64,000 bases of DNA from Tsuneonella rigui. Lineage in GTDB: Bacteria > Pseudomonadota > Alphaproteobacteria > Sphingomonadales > Sphingomonadaceae. Where the stretch lies: NCBI RefSeq assembly GCF_003958625.1, contig NZ_RSEL01000018.1, positions 1-64,000 on the forward strand, given 5' to 3'. Shown here piece by piece: positions 37,869-47,843 of the stretch. The notes beneath the pieces are model-generated. The model did no database searches. It saw nothing but the letters and a program-made list of their open reading frames with translations, and had not been told where the DNA came from. A program made the translations under genes and the position numbers. Position 1 is the first letter of the stretch. Every line of letters begins with the position of its first letter.

Positions 37869-39274
37869 GCGCCTCTCCCACCAAGAGCCTGCGCCCGTTC
37901 GGCGCCATCGGTCTCGCCCTCGGCCTCGCCGGAGCGTTCGTCGGTTACAAAGCGAGTGCGCAGGACTTCGCGATCACCAACGCGACCGTTGCCACCGGCG
38001 ACGGCTCCGCACCGATCCAGGGCGCAACCGTCGTCGTGCGTGGCGGAAAGGTGGTCGCGGCCGGCTCCGGCGTTGCCGTACCTGCGGACGTGCAGACGAT
38101 CGACGGCAGCGGCAAGTGGGTCACGCCCGGGCTGTTCGCCGCGATGACCGCGCTCGGCCTCTACGATGCGGAGGGGATCGAGGAATCGGACGATTCCGGC
38201 GCCCGCAATTCGCCCTTCGGCGCCGCGCTCGACGTGACGCCCGCGCTCAATCCGGTCTCGCAGCACGTGGCGGTGGCGCGCGACGGCGGCATCACCCGGG
38301 CGAGCGTGTTCTCGCGTCCGGCAAGCTCGATCTTCGGCGGACAAGGCGCGGTAGTCGATCTCGGGGCCGACCCGAACATGGTCGTGCGCCCGCGCGCGTT
38401 CCAGCTCGTGGCGCTCGGCGAATACGGCGCACAACTCGCCGGCGGCAGCCGGGTGAGCGCGCACGCGGTGCTCCGCAACGCGCTGCGTGAGGCTCGCCAA
38501 TACAGCTCCGACAGCCGCATTCCCGGCGGTAGCGGGCCGCGCCAAGTTTCGACCGGCGACGACATCCCGGTCGATACGCGCCTGATCGACAACAGCGCCG
38601 AACGCGATGACGTGCTCCTGACGCGCTTCGACGCCGCGGCGTTGATCCCGGTCGTGAACGGCCAGCAGCCGCTCTACGTCGCGGTCGAGCGCGCCGCCGA
38701 CATTCGCGCGGTGCTCGCGCTACGAAGCGAGTTCCCCAAGCTCAAGCTCGTGCTGGTCGGAGTCAGTGAGGGCTGGCGCGTGGCAAGCGAGATCGCCGCC
38801 GCCGGCGTGCCGGTTATCGCCGACCCAGTCGACGACCTGCCCTCGCGTTTCGAGCAGCTCGCCGCGACGCAGAGCAACGTCGGCCGCATGGTTGCCGCCG
38901 GGGTTAAGGTCGCGCTCGGCGGACTCGCGGGCTCGACCGGCGACCAGCCAAAGAACCTTGCGCAATATGCCGGCAACCTGGTCGCCCTAACCAAGGTGCC
39001 AGGAGCGTCCGGCCTTTCATGGGGCCAGGCGTTCGCAGCGATCTCATCCATCCCGGCGGAAATCTCCGGTCAGGGCGGCCGCGCGGGCGTGCTCAAGGCC
39101 GGCGCTGCAGGTGACGTTGTGATCTGGGACGGCGACCCGCTCGAACTATCGAGCGCACCCGAGCGGGTGTTCATCGATGGGGTCGAGCAGCCCAAGGACG
39201 ACCACCAATCCCGGCTCAAGGATCGCTACCGCGACCTCGACGACCGCGACCAGCCCAAGGCGTTCGACTGGTGA
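37865..39274 (+). CDS. Amidohydrolase-like protein lacking the HxH metal motif
   Basis: A 469-aa exported paralogue of the preceding gene. It has a signal sequence to about YKASAQ, the same N-terminal sandwich (FAITNATVATGDG) and C-terminal sandwich (GAAGDVVIWDGDPLELSS). However, after GKWVTPGLF the expected His-x-His is replaced by AAMTALGLYDAEG, so the binuclear site is lost or remodelled. A similar two-gene arrangement is familiar from other proteobacteria. It may be a partner subunit or pseudoenzyme. Translationally coupled on both sides. Confidence 0.82.
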
Positions 39275-39777
39275 AGTGGCGCATCGCAGGCGAGGGTGGA
39301 ACGACCCTGGCGCTGGGTGCCGCGCTGATCGCGGCCGCCGCGGCCATGGCCCAGCCGGTCGAGACTCCGCCCGACCACAGCCAGGACATCGTCTGGATGA
39401 ACGCCCAGCAGGCCGCCTTGGCGGAGCGGGCGGCGCAGCCGGGCTGGCAGACCGTCGAGGGCGGCACGCTGTGGCGCCGCGTGGCGGGCGATGGCTCGGG
39501 TAAGCATCCGACTCCCGCCGACACGGTGACCGTGCATTACACCGGCACGTTCGTCGAGGGCGGGGTGTTCGACACCTCGGAAGGCGGCGAGCCGGCGACC
39601 TTCCCGCTCGGGCGGCTGATACCGGCGTGGACCAAGGCGATTCCGCAGATGGGCGTGGGCGATACGATCGAAATCGCCGCCCCGGCGAGCGAGGCCTACG
39701 GCACCAAGGGCAAGGGCCCGATCCCCGGCGGCGCGACGCTGCTGTTCACCGTGCGGCTGCTCAAGATCGGCAACTGA
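39271..39777 (+). CDS. FKBP-type peptidyl-prolyl cis-trans isomerase
   Basis: A 168-aa exported prolyl isomerase. It has an N-terminal signal-like segment (TTLALGAALIAAAAAMA) and a ~50-residue linker. The FKBP domain (~75-168) has VTVHYTGTFVEGGVFDTS, FPLGRLIPAWTKAIPQMGVG and IPGGATLLFTVRLLKI. It starts at GTG 39271, overlapping the amidohydrolase by four bases, so it may assist folding of the exported enzymes encoded upstream. Confidence 0.9.
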   Translation: MKWRIAGEGGTTLALGAALIAAAAAMAQPVETPPDHSQDIVWMNAQQAALAERAAQPGWQTVEGGTLWRRVAGDGSGKHPTPADTVTVHYTGTFVEGGVFDTSEGGEPATFPLGRLIPAWTKAIPQMGVGDTIEIAAPASEAYGTKGKGPIPGGATLLFTVRLLKIGN

Positions 39778-39826
39778 AGGGACAGCAGGCCGCGCCGGAT
39801 TGCAATCGCCGGCAAGTCTGATACCC

Positions 39827-40527
39827 ATGTTGACACCGTTCACATGGGGAGATGCGGTGTGGACCCTGCCCTTGCTGACCGCCGCGAGTATCGCCTTCGT
39901 CGGCACGCACTTCGCGCTGTCGCATCCGCTGCGCGCGCCGATCGTCGCGCGGATCGGCGAGAAGGGGTTCCTGCCGCTCTATTGGCTCGTCGCGTTCGCT
40001 ACGCTCGGCTGGATGGTTCTCGCGTTCCGCGCCGCCCCACCGCTCGACCTCCCTGGTTCGGGCGAGATCGGCTGGATCGCCGCGACCGTCGTCACCCTGC
40101 CCGCGCTGCTGCTGTTTCTCGGTAGCTTGCGCGGCAACCCTGCCATCCCCGGCCCCGCTGCGCCAAAGCCCATCACCCGCGCGCCGACCGGCGTGTTCGC
40201 CGTCACCCGCCACCCGATGATGTGGGGCTTTGCGCTCTGGGCGCTCAGCCACGTCATCCTGTGGTGGAGCTGGCGCACGGTCATCGTTGGCGCGACGATC
40301 CTGTTCCTCGCCCTCGTCGGCGCGCACCTGCAGACCGCAAGAAGGCAGCGCTGCATGGCGAGAACTGGGCCGGATGGGCAACTACGACGAGCTACTGGCC
40401 GCGCTGGGGCCGGCTGCTCGGTGCGGGCGCCGTGCTTTGGACGATAGCGATTGCATTGTGGCTTGCGATCACATGGGCGCATGCGCCATCGGCAGGCGTG
40501 CCGGCAGGCCTGTGGCGGTGGTTATGA
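39827..40527 (+). pseudogene. NnrU-family membrane protein gene with a frameshift
   Basis: The first frame (39827 to ~40335) encodes a multi-TM NnrU-like protein: FVGTHFALSHPLRAPIV, then TRHPMMWGFALWALSHVILWW. Continuing in that frame gives nonsense, but the +1-related frame from about 40335 to 40527 gives the expected C terminus: DRKKAALHGENWAGW, TTSYWPRWGRLLGAG and a final TM helix. Restoring one base (G in CAG-ACCGCAAG near 40335) would join the halves into about 233 aa. It is either a real recent mutation or a sequencing error. Confidence 0.8.
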
Positions 40528-40539
40528 CGCGGATTTCGT

Positions 40540-41028
40540 TCAGCCTACCAATCCAGGGAAAACGTTGAGCGGTAGGCCGAGCGCCACTTTGCGCATGATG
40601 TCATCCGCCGGATCGCCCAGCTCGACGCCAGAAAGCGCATGATCGCGGAGAAGATCTCCGAACGCCTGGGCTACGAGGACTAGACCGTAGGGATCGCGCT
40701 TAAAAATCGGCGCCCCCTCGTCGAAACTGAGGACATTGAGCGCGAAATAGGAATGCCGTCCGATCGGATGAAATGGCAGAAATTCAGCGAGACCGGCGCA
40801 GATGCCGGCCAACGCGTCCTTTGCCCTCTCCGAAACGACAGGCGCCATCACCATCCAGATAACGAAATCGGCCGGCTTATAGCTGGTGCCGATCAACTTC
40901 GCGGGTGGGATCTGCCAGCCTGACGCCATGGGCTGGCCCACGAAATGATCGTGGAAATAGCGCAGGTCGTGTGGGATAAAGGACGGACGCCGCTTCCCAA
41001 GGCAGACAAGTTCGTATGGCGGTGTCAT
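40540..41028 (-). CDS. Small protein, possibly of the Imm11/MXAN_0049 immunity-like group
   Basis: A 162-aa soluble protein with no signal peptide. The segment APVVSERAKDALAGICAGLAEFLPFHP followed by SYFALNVLSFDEGAP (each shown shortened: VVSERAKDAL, EFLPFHPIG, YFALNVLSF) resembles the pattern of Imm11/DUF1629 proteins, some of which neutralise toxins. No toxin gene is adjacent. It has more A/T at third positions than flanking genes, so recent acquisition is plausible. Identification is tentative. Confidence 0.45.
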   Translation of the reverse strand: MTPPYELVCLGKRRPSFIPHDLRYFHDHFVGQPMASGWQIPPAKLIGTSYKPADFVIWMVMAPVVSERAKDALAGICAGLAEFLPFHPIGRHSYFALNVLSFDEGAPIFKRDPYGLVLVAQAFGDLLRDHALSGVELGDPADDIMRKVALGLPLNVFPGLVG

Positions 41029-41058
41029 CGAGACCGGCAGGACGGCTCACCCATCCTT

Positions 41059-42981
41059 TCAGGCCCGCGCCTCTTCCACCCCCGCGCTGTTGTGGCGCAG
41101 CGCCTTGAGTACCGTGTCGATGATGTGCGGGGCGTTGAGGCCGGCTTCGTCGTATTGCTTCGCCGGGTCGTCGTGGTCCTGGAACACGTCGGGCAGGCGC
41201 ATGGTGCGGATTTTCAGGCCCGCATCGAGCAGGCCCTCGTCGCTGGCATGCGTCAGGACATGCGCGCCGAGGCCGCCGATGGCGGCTTCCTCGACGGTCA
41301 CCACTACCTCATGGGTGCGCATCAGGCGGTCGATCAACGCGGTGTCGAGCGGCTTGGCGAAGCGCAGGTCGGCGACGGTGGTCGACAGGCCCTTGGCTTC
41401 GAGCGCATCCGCCGCCTTGAGCGCCTCGGCAAGGCGGGTACCGAGCGACAGCAGCGCCACCTTGGTCCCTTCGCGAACCACCCGGCCCTTGCCGATTTCG
41501 AGCAGTTGCGGCGTCTCGGGCAGCGCCACCCCGGTGCCGTTGCCGCGCGGATAGCGGAAGGCGATCGGGCCGGCGTCGTACTCGGCGGCGGTATAGGTCA
41601 TGTGGACCAGCTCGGCCTCGTCCGCCGCGGCCATCACCACCATGTTGGGCAGAGTCGTAAGGTAGGTCACATCGAACGAGCCGGCGTGCGTCGCCCCGTC
41701 CGCCCCCACCAGCCCCGCGCGGTCGATCGCGAAGCGGACCGGCAGGTTCTGGATCGCGACGTCGTGTACAACCTGGTCGAAGGCACGCTGCAAGAAGGTC
41801 GAATAGATCGCGCAGAACGGCCGCATGCCCTGCGCCGCGAGCCCGGCGGCGAAGGTCACCGCGTGCTGCTCGGCAATGCCCACGTCGAAGCTGCGCTCGG
41901 GGTGCGCTTTGGCGAAACGGTCCACCCCGGTGCCGCTAGGCATCGCCGCGGTGATCGCGCAGATGCGGTCGTCGGTTTCGGCGAGCTTCGCCAGCGTATC
42001 CCCGAACACGTTCTGATAAGCGGGCGGGCCCCCGGCGCTTTTCTTCTGTTCGCCGGTGATGACGTCGAACTTCTGCACCCCATGGTATTTGTCGGCGCTG
42101 TTCTCCGCCGGGGCGTAGCCCTTGCCCTTCTTGGTCACCACGTGGACCAGGATCGGCCCCTGCTCGCTGTCGCGCACGTTCTCCAGCACCGGGATCAGGT
42201 GGTCGAGGTTATGCCCGTCGATCGGACCGACGTAGTAGAAGCCGAGCTCCTCGAACAGCGTGCCCCCGGTGACCATCCCGCGGGTGAATTCCTCGGCCTT
42301 CTCGAGCCCGTGGTTCAGACGCCGGCTGAGCTTGGCCGAAAGCCGCTTGGCGAGGCTGCGCAGCCCGAGGTACTCGCTGCTCGACACCATTCGCGCCAGA
42401 TAGGCGGAGAGCCCGCCCACCGGCGGCGCGATCGACATGTCGTTGTCGTTGAGGATCACGACCAGCCGGTTGCCCGCGGCCTCGGCGTTGTTCATCGCCT
42501 CGTAGGCCATGCCGGCGCTCATCGCGCCGTCGCCGATCACCGCGATGCCCTTGCCGGGCTGGCCCTTCAATTTGTTGGCCACCGCGAAGCCGAGCGCGGC
42601 GCTGATCGAGGTCGACGAGTGCGCGGCGCCGAACGGATCGTACTCGCTCTCGCTGCGCTTGGTGAAGCCCGAGAGGCCGCCGCCTTGGCGCAGGGTGCGG
42701 ATGCGGTCGCGGCGGCCAGTCAGGATCTTGTGCGGATAGGCCTGGTGGCCGACGTCCCACACCAGCTTGTCGGTCGGGGTATCGAACACGTAGTGGATCG
42801 CTACGGTCAGCTCGACCACGCCGAGGCCCGAACCCAAGTGCCCGCCGGTCGAGCCGACCGCGCTGATCATCTCCGAGCGCAGTTCGTCGGCGAGCTGGCG
42901 CAGGTCTTCCGGCTTGAGCTTGCGGAGGTCTTCAGGAGTATCGACGGTGTCGAGCAGAGGCGTCACGGGGCGCGAAGTCAT
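41059..42981 (-). CDS. dxs: 1-deoxy-D-xylulose-5-phosphate synthase
   Basis: Thiamine-diphosphate enzyme condensing pyruvate with glyceraldehyde 3-phosphate, the first step of the MEP isoprenoid pathway. The 640-aa protein shows [18 protein letters not shown] with the catalytic His, the ThDP motif [18 protein letters not shown] (GDG..., about residue 152), [15 protein letters not shown], and the transketolase-like C-terminal half with [15 protein letters not shown] and [14 protein letters not shown]. Complete. It supplies precursors for carotenoids and quinones. Confidence 0.97.
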   Translation of the reverse strand: MTSRPVTPLLDTVDTPEDLRKLKPEDLRQLADELRSEMISAVGSTGGHLGSGLGVVELTVAIHYVFDTPTDKLVWDVGHQAYPHKILTGRRDRIRTLRQGGGLSGFTKRSESEYDPFGAAHSSTSISAALGFAVANKLKGQPGKGIAVIGDGAMSAGMAYEAMNNAEAAGNRLVVILNDNDMSIAPPVGGLSAYLARMVSSSEYLGLRSLAKRLSAKLSRRLNHGLEKAEEFTRGMVTGGTLFEELGFYYVGPIDGHNLDHLIPVLENVRDSEQGPILVHVVTKKGKGYAPAENSADKYHGVQKFDVITGEQKKSAGGPPAYQNVFGDTLAKLAETDDRICAITAAMPSGTGVDRFAKAHPERSFDVGIAEQHAVTFAAGLAAQGMRPFCAIYSTFLQRAFDQVVHDVAIQNLPVRFAIDRAGLVGADGATHAGSFDVTYLTTLPNMVVMAAADEAELVHMTYTAAEYDAGPIAFRYPRGNGTGVALPETPQLLEIGKGRVVREGTKVALLSLGTRLAEALKAADALEAKGLSTTVADLRFAKPLDTALIDRLMRTHEVVVTVEEAAIGGLGAHVLTHASDEGLLDAGLKIRTMRLPDVFQDHDDPAKQYDEAGLNAPHIIDTVLKALRHNSAGVEEARA

Positions 42982-43065
42982 GCGTCCCGTCCTACACGCC
43001 CACGCGATTGCTGTCGATGAAAGGTCTCTGATGAAACCATGAGGGTTCGGTGAAATCGCCGCGCG

Positions 43066-43524
43066 TCAGTGGCATTGGGCGCAGAGACCGCGGATCTCGA
43101 TTACCGGGCGCTCGGGCTTGAAGTCGGCCTTTTCGGCGAGGCCGCGCACCGACTTGGTCAGCGCGTCGTCGTCGATGTGGGTGGCTTCGCCGCATTCGTC
43201 GCATACCAGGAAGATGCAGTCGTGCAGGCAGCCAGGATGGCTGTTGGCGAGGTAGGCGTTGCTGCTCTCGACCCGGAGCGCGAGGTTGTTGGCCACGAAC
43301 ACATCGAGGATGCGGTAGATCGAGTTGGGCGCGATGCGCTTGCCGCGCTTGGCCGAGACCTCGTCGGCGATGTCGTAGGCGCTCGCGGGCGAGGCGTGGG
43401 TGGCGAGCGCGTCGAACACGTCGGCGCGCAGCTCGGTCCACTGCTCGCCTGCGGCGATCAACGCGTCCCGCGCTGCGGGGGCAAGGCTGTCGCCCGAGTG
43501 CTCGTGATGATGGTGGCCCGACAT
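43066..43524 (-). CDS. Fur-family regulator, Zur-like
   Basis: A 152-aa metalloregulator. A His-rich start (SGHHHHEHSGD) is followed by a winged helix (VFDALATHASPASAYDIADE, PNSIYRILDVFVANNLA). The C-terminal dimerisation domain has HDCIFLVCDECGEATHID and ends GLCAQCH, two CxxC structural zinc pairs. The HDCIFLVCDECG block is closer to Zur than to Fur. Start 43524 opens the His-rich N terminus. It lies 44 bases downstream of msrA. Zinc uptake genes are the expected targets but none are in view. Confidence 0.85.
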   Translation of the reverse strand: MSGHHHHEHSGDSLAPAARDALIAAGEQWTELRADVFDALATHASPASAYDIADEVSAKRGKRIAPNSIYRILDVFVANNLALRVESSNAYLANSHPGCLHDCIFLVCDECGEATHIDDDALTKSVRGLAEKADFKPERPVIEIRGLCAQCH

Positions 43525-43568
43525 GGCGCGCAATGTAGTGCCTGGCGCGCCTCCGCGCCAGTGCAGGG

Positions 43569-44237
43569 TCAGTTGCGGACGAAGGCGGTCTGATAGACGC
43601 CGGGGTACATGCCCTTGAGCGCGGCGACCTTGGGCGCGTCCCACCGGATGATGTAGCCGTGCTTCGGATTGTTGAGCGCGAAATCCTGGTGATACGCTTC
43701 GGCCGGGTAGAACGCGCCGCTTTCGATGGTGGTGACGATCGGACGGCTCCACAGCTTGGCGGCGGACAGCTGCGCGATGTAGGCCTTGGCGACCGCGGTC
43801 TGCTCGGCGCTCTGCGGGAACAGCGCGGTGCGGTATTGGGTGCCGCTGTCGGGGCCTTGGCGGTTCTTGAGCGTGGGATCGGCGATCACCGAGAAGTAGA
43901 TGCGCAGCAACTGGTCGTAGCGAATCACGGCGGGATCGTAGGTCACCTTGACCGCTTCGGCATGGCCGGTGCCGCCGCCCGACACGGTGTCGTAGCTGGC
44001 GTTGGCCTTGCTGCCGCCGGCGAACCCGCTGACTGCGCTCTTCACGCCCTTCACGTGGCTGAAAACCGCCTCGACGCCCCAGAAGCAGCCGCCGGCAAAG
44101 ACCGCGGTCTTGAGGCCCTTTTCGGCCGCCTCGCGCTTCGCCATCGGCGCGTGGACGGTGCCCTCGCCCGCGATCGCGGCGCTTTGGCATCCGGCCAGCG
44201 CCAGTGCGGCGGCGGCGAGGAGCGCCGCGCGCTTCAC
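43569..44237 (-). CDS. msrA: Peptide methionine sulfoxide reductase A, lipoprotein-type
   Basis: Reduces methionine-S-sulfoxide in proteins. The 222-aa precursor has a lipoprotein signal (ALALAGCQSA), then the catalytic AVFAGGCFWGVEAVFSHVKG near residue 55 and TGHAEAVKVTYDP, YFSVIADPTLKNRQGPD and GTQYRTALFP. It is thus likely periplasmic or outer-membrane anchored rather than cytoplasmic. The GTG start at 44237 overlaps the stop of the upstream 48-aa gene (GTGA), and begins the signal sequence KRAALLAAA. Confidence 0.93.
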   Translation of the reverse strand: MKRAALLAAAALALAGCQSAAIAGEGTVHAPMAKREAAEKGLKTAVFAGGCFWGVEAVFSHVKGVKSAVSGFAGGSKANASYDTVSGGGTGHAEAVKVTYDPAVIRYDQLLRIYFSVIADPTLKNRQGPDSGTQYRTALFPQSAEQTAVAKAYIAQLSAAKLWSRPIVTTIESGAFYPAEAYHQDFALNNPKHGYIIRWDAPKVAALKGMYPGVYQTAFVRN

Positions 44238-44380
44238 CGGGTGGCGACCACGGGCGCGGCGTGCGCCTGGCTCACCAGGCCCGCCTCGCCCTGCGGTGCC
44301 ATCTGCCACACCGCGATCGCGGTGCCGATGGCAAAGCCGATGCCGAGGTTGCGGGTGAGATCGGACGAGAACAGGCGCAT
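44234..44380 (-). CDS. 48-aa single-pass membrane protein coupled to msrA
   Basis: Sequence RLFSSDLTRNLGIGFAIG with one hydrophobic stretch (IGFAIGTAIAVWQMA) and a short periplasmic tail rich in Ala. AAGGAA lies about seven bases before the ATG at 44380; the longer frame from 44419 lacks a ribosome site. Its TGA overlaps the msrA GTG, so translation is probably coupled. I do not recognise a family; it could be a leader that sets MsrA expression or a small membrane partner. Confidence 0.6.
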   Translation of the reverse strand: MRLFSSDLTRNLGIGFAIGTAIAVWQMAPQGEAGLVSQAHAAPVVATR

Positions 44381-44463
44381 TTCAGATTCCTTTGGCTGCG
44401 CGATATGGGTAGCCGTCAAGGAATTGCGAGGCCCTTAACCCGGCCGTTGGGGGAGGTTCATGG

Positions 44464-46032
44464 ATGCTCGACGCCGCGATCATCGGGGCGGGCCATAATG
44501 GGCTGGTGTGCGCGTTCTACCTCGCCCGGGCGGGGCAAAAGGTGCGGCTGTACGAGGCGCGCGGAGTGCCCGGCGGGGCGGCGGTGACCGAGGAGTTTGC
44601 GCCGGGTTTCCGCAACTCGACCGCGAGTTACACCGTCAGCCTGCTCCAGCCCAAGGTCATCGCCGACATGGGCTTGGTTCAGCGGGGCTACCGGGTGATC
44701 GAGCGGCCGTTCGCCAACTTCCTTCCACTGGAGGGCGACTATCTGCTGGTCGGTGGCGGCTTGGCGGCGACGCAAGCCCAGTTTGCACGGTTTTCAAGCA
44801 AAGATGCGGAGGCGCTCCCCGACTACTACGCGATGCTCGAAACGGTGGCTGAGGTGCTGCGCGACCTCGCGCTCAAGGTACCGCCTGACATCAACGGCGG
44901 CCCGCGGGCGCTGCTCGATGCGGTCATGCAATCGCGCAGGGTCGCCAAGCTGCCGCTCGCCGCCAAGCGCGACGTGCTGGCGCTGTTCACCCGCTCGGCG
45001 CGCGAGGTGCTGGAGCAGCGGTTCGAGAGCGAGCCGGTCAAGGCCGCGTTCGGGTTCGATGCCTGCGTCGGCAATTACGCCAGCCCCGACGCGCCGGGCA
45101 GCGCCTATGTGCTCCTCCATCATGTGTTCGGCGAGGTGAACGGCAAGAAGGGCGCATGGGGCCATGTGCCGGGCGGAATGGGCACGGTCACCAGGCTGAT
45201 GGCCGAGGCGGTGCGCGAGGCGGGCGGCGAGATCGTCACCGACGCGCCGGTTGAGCGCGTGCTGGTCGAGGACGGAAAGGCCGTCGGCCTGCGCCTGGCG
45301 AGCGGCGAGGAGGTGCGGGCGAAGCGCGTCATCGCCAACCTCGGGCCCAAGCCGCTGTTCGATCGCCTCGTGCCAAGCGAGGCGGTGACACACGACTTCG
45401 CGCGGGCGATGGCGGGATACCAGAGCGGATCGGGTTCCTTGCGGATAAACGTCGCGCTGTCCGGATTGCCGCGCTTCACCCATGCGCCGGCGGGCGAGGA
45501 ACATCTCAAGGCCGGCATCATCATCGCCCCAAGCCTCGCTTACATGGACCGCGCCTGGCGCGACGCGACCGAGCAAGGCTTCAGCCGCGAGCCGATTGTC
45601 GAGATGCTGATCCCGAGCCTCGTCGATGACAGCCTCGCGCCACCGGGCCAACACGTCGCGAGCCTGTTCTGCCAGCACGTCGATCCGGACCTGCCGGAGG
45701 ATCGCGAGGATGACGCGGTCGAAGCGGTATTCGACACGATCGAGGCGCATGCCCCTGGATTCCGTGCACTGGTTTTGCACAAGCAAGTCCACACCCCCCG
45801 CGCGCTCGAAGCCAAATTCGGCCTGTGGCGCGGCGATATCTTCCACGGCCGCATGAGCCTCGACCAGCTCTGGGCCGCGCGGCCGGCGCTGGGTGCAGGG
45901 AGCTACCGGACCCCGTTGCCGGGCTTGTGGCTATGCGGCGCGGGCGCCCATCCCGGCGGCGGAGTTACCGGCGCGCCCGGCCACAACTGCGCCCACGCGA
46001 TCCTGCGCGAAGGGAAGTGGTGGCGCCGTTAG
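44464..46032 (+). CDS. Phytoene-dehydrogenase-like FAD oxidoreductase
   Basis: A 522-aa NAD(P)/FAD-dependent oxidoreductase of the CrtI/PYROXD2 type. The dinucleotide motif [21 protein letters not shown] is at residues 4-22 (given here as [10 protein letters not shown]). It is followed by [15 protein letters not shown], the family GG motif, and ends with [20 protein letters not shown], the C-terminal FAD contact. PYROXD2-like members are not proven carotenoid desaturases, and no crt genes are adjacent. A structured repeat begins four bases after the stop. Confidence 0.83.
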   Translation: MLDAAIIGAGHNGLVCAFYLARAGQKVRLYEARGVPGGAAVTEEFAPGFRNSTASYTVSLLQPKVIADMGLVQRGYRVIERPFANFLPLEGDYLLVGGGLAATQAQFARFSSKDAEALPDYYAMLETVAEVLRDLALKVPPDINGGPRALLDAVMQSRRVAKLPLAAKRDVLALFTRSAREVLEQRFESEPVKAAFGFDACVGNYASPDAPGSAYVLLHHVFGEVNGKKGAWGHVPGGMGTVTRLMAEAVREAGGEIVTDAPVERVLVEDGKAVGLRLASGEEVRAKRVIANLGPKPLFDRLVPSEAVTHDFARAMAGYQSGSGSLRINVALSGLPRFTHAPAGEEHLKAGIIIAPSLAYMDRAWRDATEQGFSREPIVEMLIPSLVDDSLAPPGQHVASLFCQHVDPDLPEDREDDAVEAVFDTIEAHAPGFRALVLHKQVHTPRALEAKFGLWRGDIFHGRMSLDQLWAARPALGAGSYRTPLPGLWLCGAGAHPGGGVTGAPGHNCAHAILREGKWWRR

Positions 46033-46035
46033 AGA

Positions 46036-46138
46036 CGGTTCGCGACTAGCGAGCCGCAAGGGCGACCGCCCGCCCGCAGGCGCACCGGAGCGAAGCGTAG
46101 GAAACCGCGCCGAGGACGAGCGCGCGGAGGCGCGCTCG
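46036..46138 (+). ncRNA. Four-hairpin structured repeat module, copy 3
   Basis: H1 CGGTTCGC-GACTA-GCGAGCCG (46036-46056), H2 GGGC-GACC-GCCC (46060-46071), H3 closed by GGCGC/GCGCC (46079-46111), H4 CGAGCGCG-CGGAGG-CGCGCTCG (46117-46138), then TCGAAAA. It occupies the whole gap between two convergent stops. Compared with copy 2, H2, H3 and H4 stems change on both sides and keep pairing. Confidence 0.62.
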
Positions 46139-46146
46139 AAAAGCAA

Positions 46147-47742
46147 TCAATGCCGGAAGTGGCGCATGCCGGTGAAGACCATCGCCAGGCCCGCGTCGTC
46201 GGCGGCCTTGATCACTTCCTCGTCGCGGATTGAACCGCCCGGTTGGATCACCGCGGTCGCGCCCGCCTCGGCCGCGGCGAGCAGGCCGTCGGCGAAGGGG
46301 AAGAAGGCATCGGAAGCGACTGCGCTGCCGACTGTGCGGGGCGCGTCCCAGCCGTGCTTCTCGGCCGCCTCGGCCGCTTTCATCGCGGCGATGCGCGAGC
46401 TGTCGCGGCGGTTCATCTGGCCCGCGCCGATGCCGGCGGTGACGCCGTCCTTGGCATAGACGATCGCGTTCGATTTCACGTGGCGGGCGACGGTCCAGGC
46501 GAACAGGCAGTCGTGCAATTCCTGTTCGGTGGGCGCGCGTTTTGTTACGACTTTCAAGTCGTTACGGGTGATCGCCCCGTTGTCGCGGTCCTGCACCAGG
46601 ATGCCCCCGGCGATGACCGCCATCGTCTGGCCGGGGCGGCGCGGGTCGGGCAGGCTATCGACGAGGAGCAGGCGCAAGTTCTTCTTTTTGGCAAAGAAAT
46701 CGAGCGCCGCTTGGTCCGCGCCGGGGGCGACGACCACTTCAGTGAAGATCTGGCAGATCGCCTCGGCGGTTGGGCCGTCGAGCGGGACGTTGGTGGCGAC
46801 GATGCCGCCGAACGCCGAAACGTCGTCGCAATGAAGCGCTTCATTCCAAGCGGCGAACAGCGTCGAACACTGGGCGACACCGCACGGATTGGCGTGCTTG
46901 ACGATTACCACCGCCGGATCCTGCCCGCGAAATTCGGCCGCTAGCTCCAGCGCCGCGGCGGCGTCGTTGTAGTTGTTGTAGCTGAGTTCCTTGCCTTGCA
47001 CCTGCTGCGCCTGCGGCAGCCCTTGGGTGTGCGGGCCGGCGGGCAGGTACAGCGCGGCGTTCTGGTGCGGGTTCTCGCCATAGCGCAGCGTGCCGGCGAG
47101 CTTCCGTGTCATCGATACCATCGGCGGGAAGCGCTCGCCCTGGTCGGCGAAGGCGAACCACTGGCTGATCATGCTGTCGTAGGCGGCGGTCGCGGCGAAG
47201 GCCTTGGCCGCCATCCGCTTGCGGAAATCGAGCGAGGTCGCGCCGTCGTTGGCGCCGAGCTCCTCCAGCAGCCTATCGTAGTCGGCGGGGTCGGTGACGA
47301 TGGTCACGAACTGGTGGTTCTTCGCCGCCGAGCGGACCATGCTCGGCCCGCCGATGTCGATGTTCTCGATCACCTCGTCCCGCTCAGCACCTCGCATCAC
47401 GGTCGCCTCGAACGGGTAGAGGTTGACCACCACCAGGTCGATCCCGCCGATCTCGTGCGCGTCCATCGCCGCGGCATGGTCCGGGTTGTCGCGCACCGCC
47501 AGCAGGCCGCCGTGGATCATCGGGTGGAGCGTCTTTACGCGCCCGTCCATCATCTCGGGAAAGCCGGTCACGTCGGACACGTCGCGCACCGTCAGCCCTT
47601 CGTCGCGCAGTGCCTTGGCCGTGCCGCCGGTCGAGATCAGCTCGACCCCGGCGTCGGCCAGCGTACGGCCGAGTTCGGCCAAGCCGTCCTTGTCGGACAC
47701 CGACAGCAGCGCCCGCTTGATAGTCACGTCAGTCACTTGCAC
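46147..47742 (-). CDS. purH: Bifunctional AICAR transformylase/IMP cyclohydrolase
   Basis: Catalyses the last two steps of IMP synthesis. The N-terminal IMP cyclohydrolase domain begins [20 protein letters not shown] with [22 protein letters not shown]. The C-terminal AICAR transformylase has [13 protein letters not shown], the catalytic [10 protein letters not shown] near residue 270 and [21 protein letters not shown]. At 531 aa it is normal. A GTG start is used. It faces the phytoene-dehydrogenase-like gene across the four-hairpin repeat. Confidence 0.97.
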   Translation of the reverse strand: MQVTDVTIKRALLSVSDKDGLAELGRTLADAGVELISTGGTAKALRDEGLTVRDVSDVTGFPEMMDGRVKTLHPMIHGGLLAVRDNPDHAAAMDAHEIGGIDLVVVNLYPFEATVMRGAERDEVIENIDIGGPSMVRSAAKNHQFVTIVTDPADYDRLLEELGANDGATSLDFRKRMAAKAFAATAAYDSMISQWFAFADQGERFPPMVSMTRKLAGTLRYGENPHQNAALYLPAGPHTQGLPQAQQVQGKELSYNNYNDAAAALELAAEFRGQDPAVVIVKHANPCGVAQCSTLFAAWNEALHCDDVSAFGGIVATNVPLDGPTAEAICQIFTEVVVAPGADQAALDFFAKKKNLRLLLVDSLPDPRRPGQTMAVIAGGILVQDRDNGAITRNDLKVVTKRAPTEQELHDCLFAWTVARHVKSNAIVYAKDGVTAGIGAGQMNRRDSSRIAAMKAAEAAEKHGWDAPRTVGSAVASDAFFPFADGLLAAAEAGATAVIQPGGSIRDEEVIKAADDAGLAMVFTGMRHFRH

Positions 47743-47746
47743 TTAC

Positions 47747-47831
47747 CTCGTCATTGCGAGCGCAGCGAAGCAATCCATGATCGCGCGCTCGGGAGATGGA
47801 TCACGTCGTCGCTACGCTCCTCGCGATGAGG
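47747..47831. repeat. Dispersed palindromic repeat (GCGAGCGCAGCGAAGCAATCC type)
   Basis: Left arm CTCGTCATTGCGAGCGCAGC, right arm CGTCGCTACGCTCCTCGCGA with ATGAG: imperfect inverted halves around a variable centre. This is a widely seen intergenic repeat type. It lies between the heparinase-like stop and the purH start. Confidence 0.75.
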
Positions 47832-47843
47832 AAGGAAGTTGGC

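Noticed and set aside
40945-43020. 691-codon plus-strand frame opposite dxs
   Set aside because: Antisense to dxs, with no recognisable motif.
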